From: an uncultured Chloroflexota bacterium | GTDB taxonomy: Bacteria; Chloroflexota; Anaerolineae; Anaerolineales; Anaerolineaceae | Length of the DNA: 16,785 bases | Assembly: GCA_902795255.1 (NCBI GenBank) | Contig: CADBKS010000046.1 | Location: forward strand, 1 to 16,785 | Direction: 5' to 3' | Part shown: positions 1 through 7,819 of the stretch, piece by piece | How the letters are laid out: each line of letters starts with the position of its first letter | Numbering within the stretch: position 1 is the first letter of the stretch | Position numbers and translations under genes: made by a program | The notes under the pieces: model-generated | Told to the model about the DNA's origin: nothing | The model's database searches: none | Seen by the model: the letters and a program-made list of their open reading frames with translations, nothing else

Positions 1-60
1 GGCAAGCAGCTTATGCAAACATACGAACGATTGGGCCGCGCCTTGCGAAGCACTCACTTT
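1..60. repeat. Interspersed repeat, copy 1 (truncated by the window edge)
   Basis: These 60 bases match 7825-7884 in the same orientation at 56 of 60 positions by eye; the differences are at offsets 22, 27, 32 and 43. In the second copy the unit is bounded by the inverted arms GGCGCGG and CCGCGCC. Here only the right arm (36-42) and the last two bases of the left arm are present, so the window starts inside the element. That is what would be seen if a contig broke at a multicopy repeat. No coding content is visible. Confidence 0.8.
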
Positions 61-144
61 CGACTGCCTTGTGCTTATCAAAGTGAGCTCATATAGTAGT
101 GTAAAGCGCTCACTTTTGATTGCCGGGAGCATATCAAAGTGAGC
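53..144. repeat. Two tandem CTCACTTT/AAAGTGAG inverted-repeat units
   Basis: Unit one has CTCACTTT at 53-60 and its reverse complement AAAGTGAG at 80-87. Unit two has GCTCACTTT at 108-116 and AAAGTGAGC at 136-144, with GAT (118-120) and ATC (133-135) extending the stem past a one-base bulge. The units start about 56 bases apart and also share a GAYTGCC stretch after the left arm. A third left arm (CTCACTTTT, 7877-7885) follows repeat copy 2 but has lost its right arm. The structure resembles REP-type palindromes and could fold as hairpins on either strand. Confidence 0.75.
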
Positions 145-162
145 GATTTTTCCGGCAAATTT

Positions 163-188
163 ACGCAGCGGCTGCCGCTGCGTTTTTT
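163..188. terminator. Intrinsic terminator between the four-gene operon and the left repeats
   Basis: CGCAGCGG (164-171) pairs perfectly with CCGCTGCG (175-182) around a three-base loop, and A163-T183 extends the stem. On the plus strand it is followed by six T (183-188), a classic Rho-independent terminator for transcription entering from the left. On the minus strand it lies 13 bases past the stop codon of the last operon gene, but only AAATTT follows there, so it is a weaker terminator in that direction. It is probably shared. Confidence 0.75.
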
Positions 189-195
189 GCTGTGT

Positions 196-417
196 TTACC
201 GGATCAGGCGGCCCTGCAGATACCGTTCATTGTATTCCATGTTGATTTCGCGGAGCTCCCGTTTCCCGTCGATCCAGTCCTGATAGATGTCCCACGGGCT
301 TCCTCCGCCGAGCCAGCAGGAGGAGCAGTTTTCGCATCCGCCGCTGCAGTCCAGAGAAGAGCGGAGGATCTCCTCCCGTTCTTCCCGTGTCGTGTCTTTG
401 ATCAGCAGGGATCTCAT
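196..417 (-). CDS. Small four-cysteine protein coupled to the iron-sulfur flavoprotein
   Basis: This 73-residue protein is the last gene of the operon. Its ATG (417-415) overlaps the TGA of the upstream flavoprotein gene as ATGA, so translation is probably coupled. The visible feature is a cysteine cluster at residues 24, 28, 31 and 34 (C-x3-C-x2-C-x2-C) followed by a Gly-rich turn (LGGGSPW) and a charged helical C-terminus. Four closely spaced cysteines suggest binding of a metal or Fe-S cluster, but there is no ferredoxin CxxCxxC...CP motif and I assign no family. There is no signal peptide or membrane segment, so it is probably cytosolic. Its position suggests that it is a partner of the preceding flavoprotein. 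That is inference; the coding call rests on the perfect coupling and the non-random composition. Confidence 0.8.
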   Translation of the reverse strand: MRSLLIKDTTREEREEILRSSLDCSGGCENCSSCWLGGGSPWDIYQDWIDGKRELREINMEYNERYLQGRLIR

Positions 418-1502
418 CGGACGTCCTCTTTCAGCAGCGTGCTGCGGATGCGGGCGGCGAAGCTGTCCATTCTGGAGCCGATCCCCGGCAGGCTGACTGC
501 CTCTCCGGGGTCGTTTGCGGTCTCCATCATCGCGAAGCGTGCCGGTAGATAGAAAGATTTGTTCATGTTCAGCGCTGCGATCAGCTGACGGGCGACGATA
601 TCCCCGCCGGAATATCCGGATACGATGATGGAAAAAAGGGCTTTGTCATAAAAACGCTGCCGGCGGAAGAGCCCGGTCAGCCGGTTGATAAAAGCTGTCA
701 GGTTGGCGGAGAGCGCGTCGTTGTAATTCGGACAGATCATGACCAGAGCGTTGCAGCGGAGCACCGCCGGCCAGACTTCCTCCTGCATCAGCCCGCCGTA
801 AAAGCAGCGTCCCTGTTCCCCGAAGTGGATACACATGGTATAGGGGCAGCCGGAACAGTCGGAGACCGTCCCGTTGCGCAGACCGATCTCCGTGACCCGG
901 AAAGGCTCTCCGAGCCGTTCGCGGACCCCTGCCCAAAGCTGCATGGTGTTGGACGTGCGGTGAGAGGAAGCATGCAGGACGAGCAGCTCCGGTGTTTCGT
1001 GTTTTTCGGGTTCCGGTGCGCTCAGCCGTTCGGCGAGGTCGCGGGCAGCGGATCTGTACGCGCCTTCCAAATCGGTCCCGAGCAGTTTTGCCTGCAGCCG
1101 GAAATTGGCCAGTGAACCGGTCGCTTCCACCAGGGGACGGCCGATCAGGGCCGCACCCGCGCTGTTGAGTGCCAGCGCCAGTTCCGCCGCCGCAGATTTT
1201 GTGTAGAGTTCGCTGCCGCCGTCCGTAAGGATCGCGGCGGTACTTCCTTCCGGAAGAAAAGGATCCGTGCGCAGCCGGCGCAGCAGACGGAGATACGCGG
1301 TGTTGATCCCGAAGGGCCCGAGTGCCAGGACAAAGAGCAGCCGGGCACCGCGCAGCAGGTCCGATTCGGGCAGTTCGGGGAGGATCCGGTGCGGGATCCC
1401 CTCCAGGGCCGATGCCAGTACGGCATCCGGGCGGACCGCGTCGGCCGGGTCATCCGGACGGGGGAAGATCACGAGAAGGGGCGGGCGGCTGTTTTCCGTC
1501 AT
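414..1502 (-). CDS. Iron-sulfur flavoprotein / NADPH-dependent FMN reductase-like protein with two flavodoxin-like halves
   Basis: The predicted protein has 362 residues. The C-terminal half (about 172-358) begins with the LLVLHASSHRTSNT strand and phosphate-binding loop typical of NADPH-dependent FMN reductases and flavodoxins, and carries a cysteine cluster at C216, C219, C224 and C233, as in iron-sulfur flavoproteins that place a 4Fe-4S cluster next to FMN. CPNYNDALSA (257-266) fits the second flavin loop. The N-terminal half (about 8-160) has a similar alternating strand/helix pattern (LLFVLALGPFG, AAILTDGGSELY) but no Cys cluster, so it may be a degenerate second flavodoxin-like domain. 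The ATG at 1502 is chosen because its A is the last base of the upstream TGA (TGATG); an in-frame upstream extension to 1658 would lie inside the previous gene. It likely carries out an NAD(P)H- or ferredoxin-linked redox step; the substrate is unknown. Confidence 0.85.
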   Translation of the reverse strand: MTENSRPPLLVIFPRPDDPADAVRPDAVLASALEGIPHRILPELPESDLLRGARLLFVLALGPFGINTAYLRLLRRLRTDPFLPEGSTAAILTDGGSELYTKSAAAELALALNSAGAALIGRPLVEATGSLANFRLQAKLLGTDLEGAYRSAARDLAERLSAPEPEKHETPELLVLHASSHRTSNTMQLWAGVRERLGEPFRVTEIGLRNGTVSDCSGCPYTMCIHFGEQGRCFYGGLMQEEVWPAVLRCNALVMICPNYNDALSANLTAFINRLTGLFRRQRFYDKALFSIIVSGYSGGDIVARQLIAALNMNKSFYLPARFAMMETANDPGEAVSLPGIGSRMDSFAARIRSTLLKEDVR

Positions 1503-2746
1503 CAGAGGATCGCTTTCAGTTCTGCCGCCGCGGCCTGCAGATGGGCAAAGCATTCGTCCGGGATGGATGGGAGCAGTTCCGTTTCGATGCCGGCATCCGT
1601 AAAGCGGTTTTTGCAGCCCATGTAGATCCCGCCGAGAAAGACCGACCCGCAGTGCCATTCCCCGCGCAGTGTGAGCAGGAGCGAAAGGGCTCCGGATGAA
1701 AGTGCCGGCGCCGCGTAGGGTTTGAAGCCCAGTTCACGTATTTTCAGGTTCGCGGTGAGCGTGAGCTCTGTCAGTTCGCGGGAAAGCGATTCGTCATAGC
1801 TGCTCAGGGAATTTGCGGTCCACAGCCCTTTCCCGTGCGGACCGAAGGTCCGTCCGTCCCGGAGAAAAGCACTGAAGCGCGGATCCCGTTTGGCGTAGTA
1901 GGCCGCGCGGGCATTCATGACGCCCAGGCCGTATCCCTGGACCTGTTCCGGCAGGAGACCGAGTCCGTCCCAGTTCCCGTCATCATCCCTGTTGGATTCA
2001 AGGTAAGCGGTTTTGGCGAGCGGATCGACCGGATCGGAGACGGCTGCCCACAGTCCGCGGAAACCCTGTGCCCGTGCCATGCGGGCATAGGAACGGACCA
2101 GTCCGGCGTTGGATTCGAACTGTGCCATGCGGACGTCCTTGACCTGCGACCCGACCGGCGGGATGCCTTTGGAGGCGCAGAAGACGAAAACGTCGCAGTC
2201 GAACAGTGTGTCCGGCGTGACCGTCACGACTTCGGGCAGCGCGTCGTAATCCCAGGGCAGGGAGACCTGCCCCATCTCAAATTCCCAGCGGGCCGTAAGT
2301 TTTTCGGAGATATCGCAGATGCCGATGCGGGAGATCACATCTCCCCCGAGCAGTTTGAGACCTGTCAGCAGGGTCGAGCCCACGTCGCCGATGGCCAGAA
2401 TGTTGACGCGCTTTTTCCCCTTCCGCGGTGTTTCCAGCATCCGTTCCCATCCGGCACGGGCTGCATTAACGACGGTCAGCCTTCCCTCGCGGAGAGCGGA
2501 TCCAAGCGGCTCATCCAGCGGGAGATCCGGCAGGCGGGAGGCATCCAGCACTTCAAGACCGCAGGGGACTTCCAGTTGTCCGGACGCGTTTGCCCGGAAG
2601 CTTCCGCGCCCGAGGACAGGATCCCCGTCTGTCAGGTAATAGATATGTTCACCCGGATTCGGAATGGCGGCTTCCAGGCCGGGACGTTCCGTTCCGGCAG
2701 CCAGCAGCGCGCCGTTTTTTCTGTAATAATAAAAAGTTTTCTTCAT
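1502..2746 (-). CDS. Lactate/malate dehydrogenase-family oxidoreductase with an extra N-terminal domain
   Basis: The protein has 414 residues; LDH/MDH enzymes are usually near 310. The first 110 or so residues are an added domain with no motif I recognise. A Rossmann start follows (NILAIGDVGSTLLTGLKLLG, 115-134, GxxGxx loop), with an acidic residue after strand two (ICDIS). Next comes DCDVFVFCASKGIPPVG (183-199), matching the LDH/MDH segment after strand four, and SDPVDPLAKTAY (237-248), matching the NPVD motif. FGPHGKGLW (301-309) is in the place of the GxHG catalytic-histidine motif. It is therefore a predicted NAD-dependent 2-hydroxyacid dehydrogenase, but the substrate cannot be read. The active-site arginines of true LDH were not placed with confidence. 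Its ATG overlaps the stop of the giant upstream gene (ATGA), so it is co-translated with it. Confidence 0.88.
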   Translation of the reverse strand: MKKTFYYYRKNGALLAAGTERPGLEAAIPNPGEHIYYLTDGDPVLGRGSFRANASGQLEVPCGLEVLDASRLPDLPLDEPLGSALREGRLTVVNAARAGWERMLETPRKGKKRVNILAIGDVGSTLLTGLKLLGGDVISRIGICDISEKLTARWEFEMGQVSLPWDYDALPEVVTVTPDTLFDCDVFVFCASKGIPPVGSQVKDVRMAQFESNAGLVRSYARMARAQGFRGLWAAVSDPVDPLAKTAYLESNRDDDGNWDGLGLLPEQVQGYGLGVMNARAAYYAKRDPRFSAFLRDGRTFGPHGKGLWTANSLSSYDESLSRELTELTLTANLKIRELGFKPYAAPALSSGALSLLLTLRGEWHCGSVFLGGIYMGCKNRFTDAGIETELLPSIPDECFAHLQAAAAELKAIL

Positions 2747-5700
2747 ACAGCCCCCCGAAGCAGCTGTTCAAGATCATTTTCAAGATAGACCGAAGCCGCC
2801 AGGTTCGGATCATAATGCAGACAGGCTCCCTTGTCCGGACAGAGCGGCAGGATGACCGCCTCGCTCAGCCGGCTGAGCGTCAGGTTGCGGGAATACTGTT
2901 CCCGATATGCCTGTTCCAGCGCCAGCATCACATCGCGGGCGGATTCCAGACAGCAGCGCGAGAGTTCAAAGAAGGACTGTTTCGGATAATCGGTCCCGAA
3001 CAGGGAATTCGCGTAAGGCAGGATATGATTGATCCCGGGCAGCAGTCCCGGCACTGGTTCCTGCGCGCGCCGGACGGTATCCCCGCCGATAAACGGATAG
3101 AGCGTTGACTCCACGAACCATTCGCGCAGGGTCGGCAGGTAATAAGCCCCGTCCACCGGGCGGTTCCGCTCTTTCATCAGGTCCTTGCCGCGTCCGGAGA
3201 GGACCCCGACAAGCACCATGCGCACGTCGATTTCCTCCTGACGGAAAAGCGGGTCAAGGGTGCGGATGCGGTTCCCCGGGTGCATCACGTCATCCACGAG
3301 GATGACCGGGCGGTCAAATGATTTGATCGTCCGGATCTGGTCCGGGATCGGCGGGTAGTACGGAAAGGCCTCTATCGTGTTGGAACGCAGGTCCGGTTCA
3401 TATACCTTGTCGGTGTGGATCGTTTTGGTGACCGTGTTGGGGAGGATGCGGCCGCGGAGCATTTTACCGAACGGGACGCACATGCATTCTCCGAGAACGC
3501 GCGGGGTCAGGGGGACCGGCGGGACATGGTTAAAGGCGGTGATCCGCTCCAGCAGCCGCTGGTGGATGACGGTTGAGGAAAGGGTGAGGACCAGCGATCC
3601 GGGGTACAGTCCCGTCAGCGCGCGCTGCAGCCGCGCATGGCCGCGCGAGACCGCTTCACAGACGCGCGGATCCCGGTCCAGCGGTTCCTGGATGGTGGTT
3701 TCCAGATTGCGGATCAGGACCGAGGGGGCGTGCATATCCGCTTCGAGCAGCAGCGGCAGGTCTTCTTCACGGTTCCTGAAGCCCTGACGCGCGAAGAGAT
3801 CCATGCTGTCATCCGAAAAACCGCTCCGCGGTGTGAAGAGCGCGTAAACGCACTCCTCCGCAAGTGCTTCGGCCAGTGCTTCGCTGAGGAGCAGCTGGGC
3901 ATCGTCCCCTTCCGCGCAGAAATCCGTAATGAACAGGACTTTTCCGGCAGCGCGCAGGCGGATCCGGTTGGCAAGCACCGCGTCGCGGACCGCGGAGAAA
4001 AGCTCGGAGGTGCCGAGCTCCCGGATGGAGATGGCCCCGACGCAATTTGCACTGCGGCGCATCAGCAGCAGCCTGTCGCCGCGGCGTTCGGCCTCATCGG
4101 CCAGTTTCCGAAGTACATCCGGCATGCCGGGCAGGGCGCTGTAAGGCGGCTGCAGCCATTCGAAGGAGATATCCGAAGGGGTGAGCATCAGTTTATCCTG
4201 CCGTTCCCGGAGGTAGAGCCCGTTCTGGTAGATGAAATCCTGGATCGCCGGGTCGATGTAGTGGGAAATATCGCGGTTCTGGTCCACATTTTCCCGGATG
4301 CGGCTGGAGCTGATATCCTCCAGTTCCGGCGGGAGCCGCAGCTCGATCACGTTCCCGGTCAGATTCAGTGTTTCGGCGGAAGGAAGCTCCGGGTGGTCCG
4401 GGCGGATAAAGATGACATGGTTCATTGAATGGATCGACCAGGGTTCCGGCTTCTTTTTGTAGGCGGAAGCGTTGGCGATCACGTCCGCGCCGGCCACGAT
4501 GTAGAGCTCCAGGTCCTCAAAAAGATCCTTGAGCCGGTGCAGGTCCGACGGATTGGCGATATTGACCGGGATCTCGTCCGGGAAGAGGTGTACATGGAAA
4601 TCTCCCGCGACGGACATATTGATGATCTGCCGGCGGATCAGGTGCGGCTGGGGCTTTTTGGACCAGGAAAACTCATCCACGGCCAGGTAGACCTCGAAGC
4701 CCATGGCGCGGATCGCGCGGACGATCCCTTTGTGGGAAAGCGTGAAGGGATCGAAGGTCCCCGGGAAAAAGGCGATCTTTGTCGGTTTTTCGAAGGGGAA
4801 AGAGCCCTTATCCAGACGGTAAAGGGCGAGGAAGCGTTCGATATGGGCCAGGGCAGACGCGCGGTAAAAGAAGGTCAGGGCGTCCTGGTCCGGCGCTTTT
4901 TCGATCAGGAAAAGCAGTTTGCGGCAGCAGAGCGTGAAAAGGTCCGCCCGTTCTGTCATGCTGAGCGTCCCGCCGTCGAAAAGCTGGGCGATGACCAGCA
5001 GGGCCTCCTGACGGACGGCTTCGCGGTAATGGGCGAGCCCCTGGAGCAGCAGGCCGAGCAGCTCATTGCGCCGTTCGAGATAATGGTCCGCGGATTCGGA
5101 GAACCGGCCGCGGTAGGATCCGTAATTCTGCAGCAGGATGCCGATGGTGTGCAGCGCCCCGTGTACGGTGCTGTCTGTCGGAGAGCCGAGGAGCGTCCGG
5201 AGCCAGGTCACCTGTTCATCCAGTTCACTGGGGTGGAGCAGCAGGGCGGCTTTTCCAAGGTAATCGGGAATGTATTTTGAGATCTCGTACTGCCCCAGTT
5301 CGATGCCCTTCCCGAGCTCGACGACGACTTCGTTGCGCTGTTCCCGGCGCAGGAGCGGCAGGACGGAAAGCAGGGCCTGCCCGGCTTCATGACGGACGAC
5401 GACCCGCTCCGATACTTTGACGAGGTTCGAATAATGGGTGCAGATGTGGAGCATATTGTCCGTATGTCCCTGTTCTGCCTGCGCTTTGAGCAGTTCGATC
5501 CCGACGACCTTGCTCACCCAGGGCGCGGCGATCTTCAGGTTGTCCAGGAAGATGTCCCCCGCGACTTCCTGCTGGAGGAAGACCTCGGCTTCGTCCCGTA
5601 CATCTTCTCCGGCCCGCTGCAGGATGCGGCAGCGGAGAAAGCGGAGGGTCAGGCTGCTGTCGGTGATGGCGCGCACCACATCGGCGATGCGGCGCATCTG

Positions 5701-7479
5701 CGCGGAATTTTTCGGCAGCGTGCGCTGGGCTTCCCGCAGGTACAGCAGGGCAGCGGTGCACATGCGGACGTCACCGTGCCCGGCAAACCAGGCGGCAAAA
5801 CCGATGAGACGCTCCCGGGTCTCTTCTCCGTAATACTGCGGCGGCAGCGTCTGGATGGCGCTGAGCAGCGTGAAGGCAGTGTCATCATCCATTTTCTCCG
5901 GTTCGGTGTAATAGGCCAGAAGCGCGTCCACAAAGCGGGGCAGGGATTCGGTCCGCCCGTTCTGCAGCACGGCTTCTACGACCAGGTGGAGCGTGAACCC
6001 GATATGCGAGCGCTGCTGGGCAGTCGTCTTATGGTCCGGACGGATGATCTTTTCAAGGTATTCTTTCCAGAGGGTGAAGGGCACTTCCTCGGCCGGGTCG
6101 GATGGCGCATCCTCCGGCAGCCGTTTGCGGTAAACGAGGTGGAAGCGGGCGATGATCTTGCCGATCAGCCCGGCTGCCTGACGGCGGATATCGCCTTCGC
6201 GGTGGATCAGGAGCTCGTAAAGAAAGGCGAGCGCCTGCATTTTCTGCCGGGCGGAGAGGTAGGTGCAGTATTCCTCAAAGATATTCAGATAGACGCGGAG
6301 CTGTTTCCAGTCGCGCGAGGCATGCGCGGCTTCGATGATGTTCCCGAATTTCTGCTCACTGGAAAGCTGGTGCATCAGCCGCAGGTGATGCTCCATGGAA
6401 AGGGTCGTCAGCCGGTCCACCGCTTCGTCCGCGGTCAGCAGGACGGGATCCCGGGGGACGGACGCGGACTGCGGGTAGCCGGTCAGCGCGACATCCGCCC
6501 CGAGTGAAATCAGGTAGTGTTCGAAATCCTGGAGCCTCCGGTAAACGATCTTGTAGCGGCGTTTCTTGGCTTCATCAACGTTTTCCAGTTTGTTCAGGAT
6601 CACACTGAAGGCCTCTCCGAGAGAGAACAGCACATTGTATTCCCGGCCGTTGTCGAAGCGGCTCTTGGAGCGGACGTCGGAGTAGATCAGACAAAGGGAT
6701 TCAGCGGAAAGCGCGTCCAGTTCCAGGTCCCAGGTGGAGTGGTTGGATGCAATGTGGCTGATGGCGTACAATCCCCGTTTCTCAAGCCAGTACCCGGTGT
6801 AGTAATAATGCAGGTGCGGGACGGGTTCATTGGGGCGGCAGCCGAATTTTCCGATGTCATGCGCGGCTGCCGAAGCGGAGACCAGCGCCAGATCAATATT
6901 TCCGCCGCCGGTGTGGATGGCCCGGGCCACGGTCATGGCAATGTGATGGACGCCGGCAATGTGTGCGAGTGTGCAGTAAGGGGTGACTTCGCTGCCGATC
7001 CGCATCAGTTCATAGACGAACTCCCGGCGGAAGGCGGCCAGGAACAGCCGGTACTCCTCTGCATGGTCAAAGGTTCTGTATTCTTCCGGTGCCAGAAAGC
7101 GGAAATCGTAATCATAATTAAACGGCAGGACCTGCCGTTCGTAGTCCAGAAGGACCCGGAGGATCGTGAGAAAGGTCAGTGCGCCGCGCTCATAGGGTGC
7201 GGCATCCGGCGCAAAATTCCGGTTCGGGAACATGCGGTCGCGGAGAAAGTCGTAACAGAATGCAGCCCAGCCCTTCTCAGGCATTTTTCCGAGAAGCGGG
7301 GCACAGGCATCTGCGATCTCCGAACAGACGAGGCGGTTCTGCAGCGGGAACAGCCTTTCCAGGCGTTCCATCAGCGCGGAGAGCTCTTCCGAAGCCGTTT
7401 TCCGGTCCGTGAGCAGCTGCCGCTCTTCCAGCCCGTGAAGCATCTGTTTGATCAGTTCCCGCTTGGTTTTTAAATTCAT
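2743..7479 (-). CDS. Giant multidomain protein: HD domain, helical repeats, NMNAT/NadD-like nucleotidyltransferase, GNAT-like and phosphoribosyltransferase-like domains
   Basis: This 1578-residue protein is the first gene of the operon. Residues about 165-320 form an HD-type phosphohydrolase domain, with H173/H178/H179, the AHDIGKFG motif (H207, D208) and H247. Residues about 340-890 are almost entirely helical and resemble HEAT/ARM repeats. Residues about 901-1090 are a nucleotidyltransferase: KIAFFPGTFDPFTLSHKG (901-918) is the NadD/NMNAT nucleotide loop, with TLSH in place of the usual (H/T)xGH, and ISSSRIRE (1056-1063) is the family's C-terminal signature. Residues about 1100-1260 look GNAT-like (low certainty). 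Residues about 1290-1480 include PVILVDDVMHPGNR (1391-1404), a PRPP-binding loop of type I phosphoribosyltransferases. GGAGG (7487-7491) sits seven bases before the ATG. No membrane segment is seen. The domains suggest a nucleotide or NAD-related role, but the reaction is unknown. Confidence 0.9.
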   Translation of the reverse strand: MNLKTKRELIKQMLHGLEERQLLTDRKTASEELSALMERLERLFPLQNRLVCSEIADACAPLLGKMPEKGWAAFCYDFLRDRMFPNRNFAPDAAPYERGALTFLTILRVLLDYERQVLPFNYDYDFRFLAPEEYRTFDHAEEYRLFLAAFRREFVYELMRIGSEVTPYCTLAHIAGVHHIAMTVARAIHTGGGNIDLALVSASAAAHDIGKFGCRPNEPVPHLHYYYTGYWLEKRGLYAISHIASNHSTWDLELDALSAESLCLIYSDVRSKSRFDNGREYNVLFSLGEAFSVILNKLENVDEAKKRRYKIVYRRLQDFEHYLISLGADVALTGYPQSASVPRDPVLLTADEAVDRLTTLSMEHHLRLMHQLSSEQKFGNIIEAAHASRDWKQLRVYLNIFEEYCTYLSARQKMQALAFLYELLIHREGDIRRQAAGLIGKIIARFHLVYRKRLPEDAPSDPAEEVPFTLWKEYLEKIIRPDHKTTAQQRSHIGFTLHLVVEAVLQNGRTESLPRFVDALLAYYTEPEKMDDDTAFTLLSAIQTLPPQYYGEETRERLIGFAAWFAGHGDVRMCTAALLYLREAQRTLPKNSAQMRRIADVVRAITDSSLTLRFLRCRILQRAGEDVRDEAEVFLQQEVAGDIFLDNLKIAAPWVSKVVGIELLKAQAEQGHTDNMLHICTHYSNLVKVSERVVVRHEAGQALLSVLPLLRREQRNEVVVELGKGIELGQYEISKYIPDYLGKAALLLHPSELDEQVTWLRTLLGSPTDSTVHGALHTIGILLQNYGSYRGRFSESADHYLERRNELLGLLLQGLAHYREAVRQEALLVIAQLFDGGTLSMTERADLFTLCCRKLLFLIEKAPDQDALTFFYRASALAHIERFLALYRLDKGSFPFEKPTKIAFFPGTFDPFTLSHKGIVRAIRAMGFEVYLAVDEFSWSKKPQPHLIRRQIINMSVAGDFHVHLFPDEIPVNIANPSDLHRLKDLFEDLELYIVAGADVIANASAYKKKPEPWSIHSMNHVIFIRPDHPELPSAETLNLTGNVIELRLPPELEDISSSRIRENVDQNRDISHYIDPAIQDFIYQNGLYLRERQDKLMLTPSDISFEWLQPPYSALPGMPDVLRKLADEAERRGDRLLLMRRSANCVGAISIRELGTSELFSAVRDAVLANRIRLRAAGKVLFITDFCAEGDDAQLLLSEALAEALAEECVYALFTPRSGFSDDSMDLFARQGFRNREEDLPLLLEADMHAPSVLIRNLETTIQEPLDRDPRVCEAVSRGHARLQRALTGLYPGSLVLTLSSTVIHQRLLERITAFNHVPPVPLTPRVLGECMCVPFGKMLRGRILPNTVTKTIHTDKVYEPDLRSNTIEAFPYYPPIPDQIRTIKSFDRPVILVDDVMHPGNRIRTLDPLFRQEEIDVRMVLVGVLSGRGKDLMKERNRPVDGAYYLPTLREWFVESTLYPFIGGDTVRRAQEPVPGLLPGINHILPYANSLFGTDYPKQSFFELSRCCLESARDVMLALEQAYREQYSRNLTLSRLSEAVILPLCPDKGACLHYDPNLAASVYLENDLEQLLRGAV

Positions 7480-7563
7480 GCTCTGCCCTCCGCGGCCGGT
7501 GATACGTGCTGTCCGTGGCAGCAGCCCCTGCCTGTTCTGTGATCCCGATTGTGATGATGGAAA

Positions 7564-7572
7564 ATTATATCA
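7564..7572 (-). promoter_or_regulatory. Extended -10 promoter of the four-gene operon
   Basis: On the minus strand TGATATAAT (7572-7564) is a perfect TATAAT preceded by TGN, the extended -10 form recognised by the housekeeping sigma factor. The -35 region has only a weak match (TATTTC-like at 17-base spacing), which extended -10 promoters tolerate. Transcription would start near 7557, leaving a leader of about 78 nt before the ATG at 7479. Confidence 0.6.
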
Positions 7573-7605
7573 CGCCTGTTTTCGGAGAAATACCGAAGCG
7601 GTGAA

Positions 7606-7637
7606 AGTATGGAGACCGCAGGAAAAGAGAAAAACCA
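7606..7637. repeat. Direct repeat A (terminator-associated sequence)
   Basis: AGTATGGAGACCGCAG (7606-7621) is identical to 7921-7936, and the similarity continues through an A-rich tail to 7637 with a few changes. Copy B (7921-7952) is the downstream flank of the pyr terminator on the minus strand. Copy A lacks a strong stem next to it, so it may be the remnant of a duplicated terminator flank. Confidence 0.6.
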
Positions 7638-7762
7638 ACCTGCTATGCAGATAGAGACGAGGAGCTTTAGCTGAAAGACAGCCAAATCTTGGTATGTTGA
7701 TGAGTAAGATAAAACCATGGCGGGAAAAAAAGTTTATCGTCCCTGACATAATAACCGGGGGT

Positions 7763-7808
7763 GCCGGGGCCGACGGGTGGCCGTAAGGCCAGCCCGATCG
7801 GCCCCGGC
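7763..7808. repeat. Large palindrome with a GNRA tetraloop
   Basis: GCCGGGGCCGA (7763-7773) pairs perfectly with TCGGCCCCGGC (7798-7808). Inside it, CGGGTGGCC (7774-7782) pairs with GGCCAGCCCG (7787-7796), leaving one bulged G, and closes on GTAA (7783-7786), a GNRA tetraloop when read as plus-strand RNA. The result is a stem of about 20 base pairs. It stands 11 bases before the GGCGCGG arm of the interspersed repeat and probably belongs to the same composite element. No T tract follows, so it is not a simple terminator. Confidence 0.75.
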
Positions 7809-7819
7809 TAATAAAACCA

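Noticed and set aside
1..150. Possible CRISPR array in the repetitive left end
   Set aside because: There are only two imperfect palindromic units with non-uniform spacing and no cas genes; the inverted arms fit REP-like hairpins better.
1503..1658. N-terminal extension of the flavoprotein from 1658
   Set aside because: It lies wholly inside the dehydrogenase gene; the TGATG overlap at 1502 is the natural coupled start.
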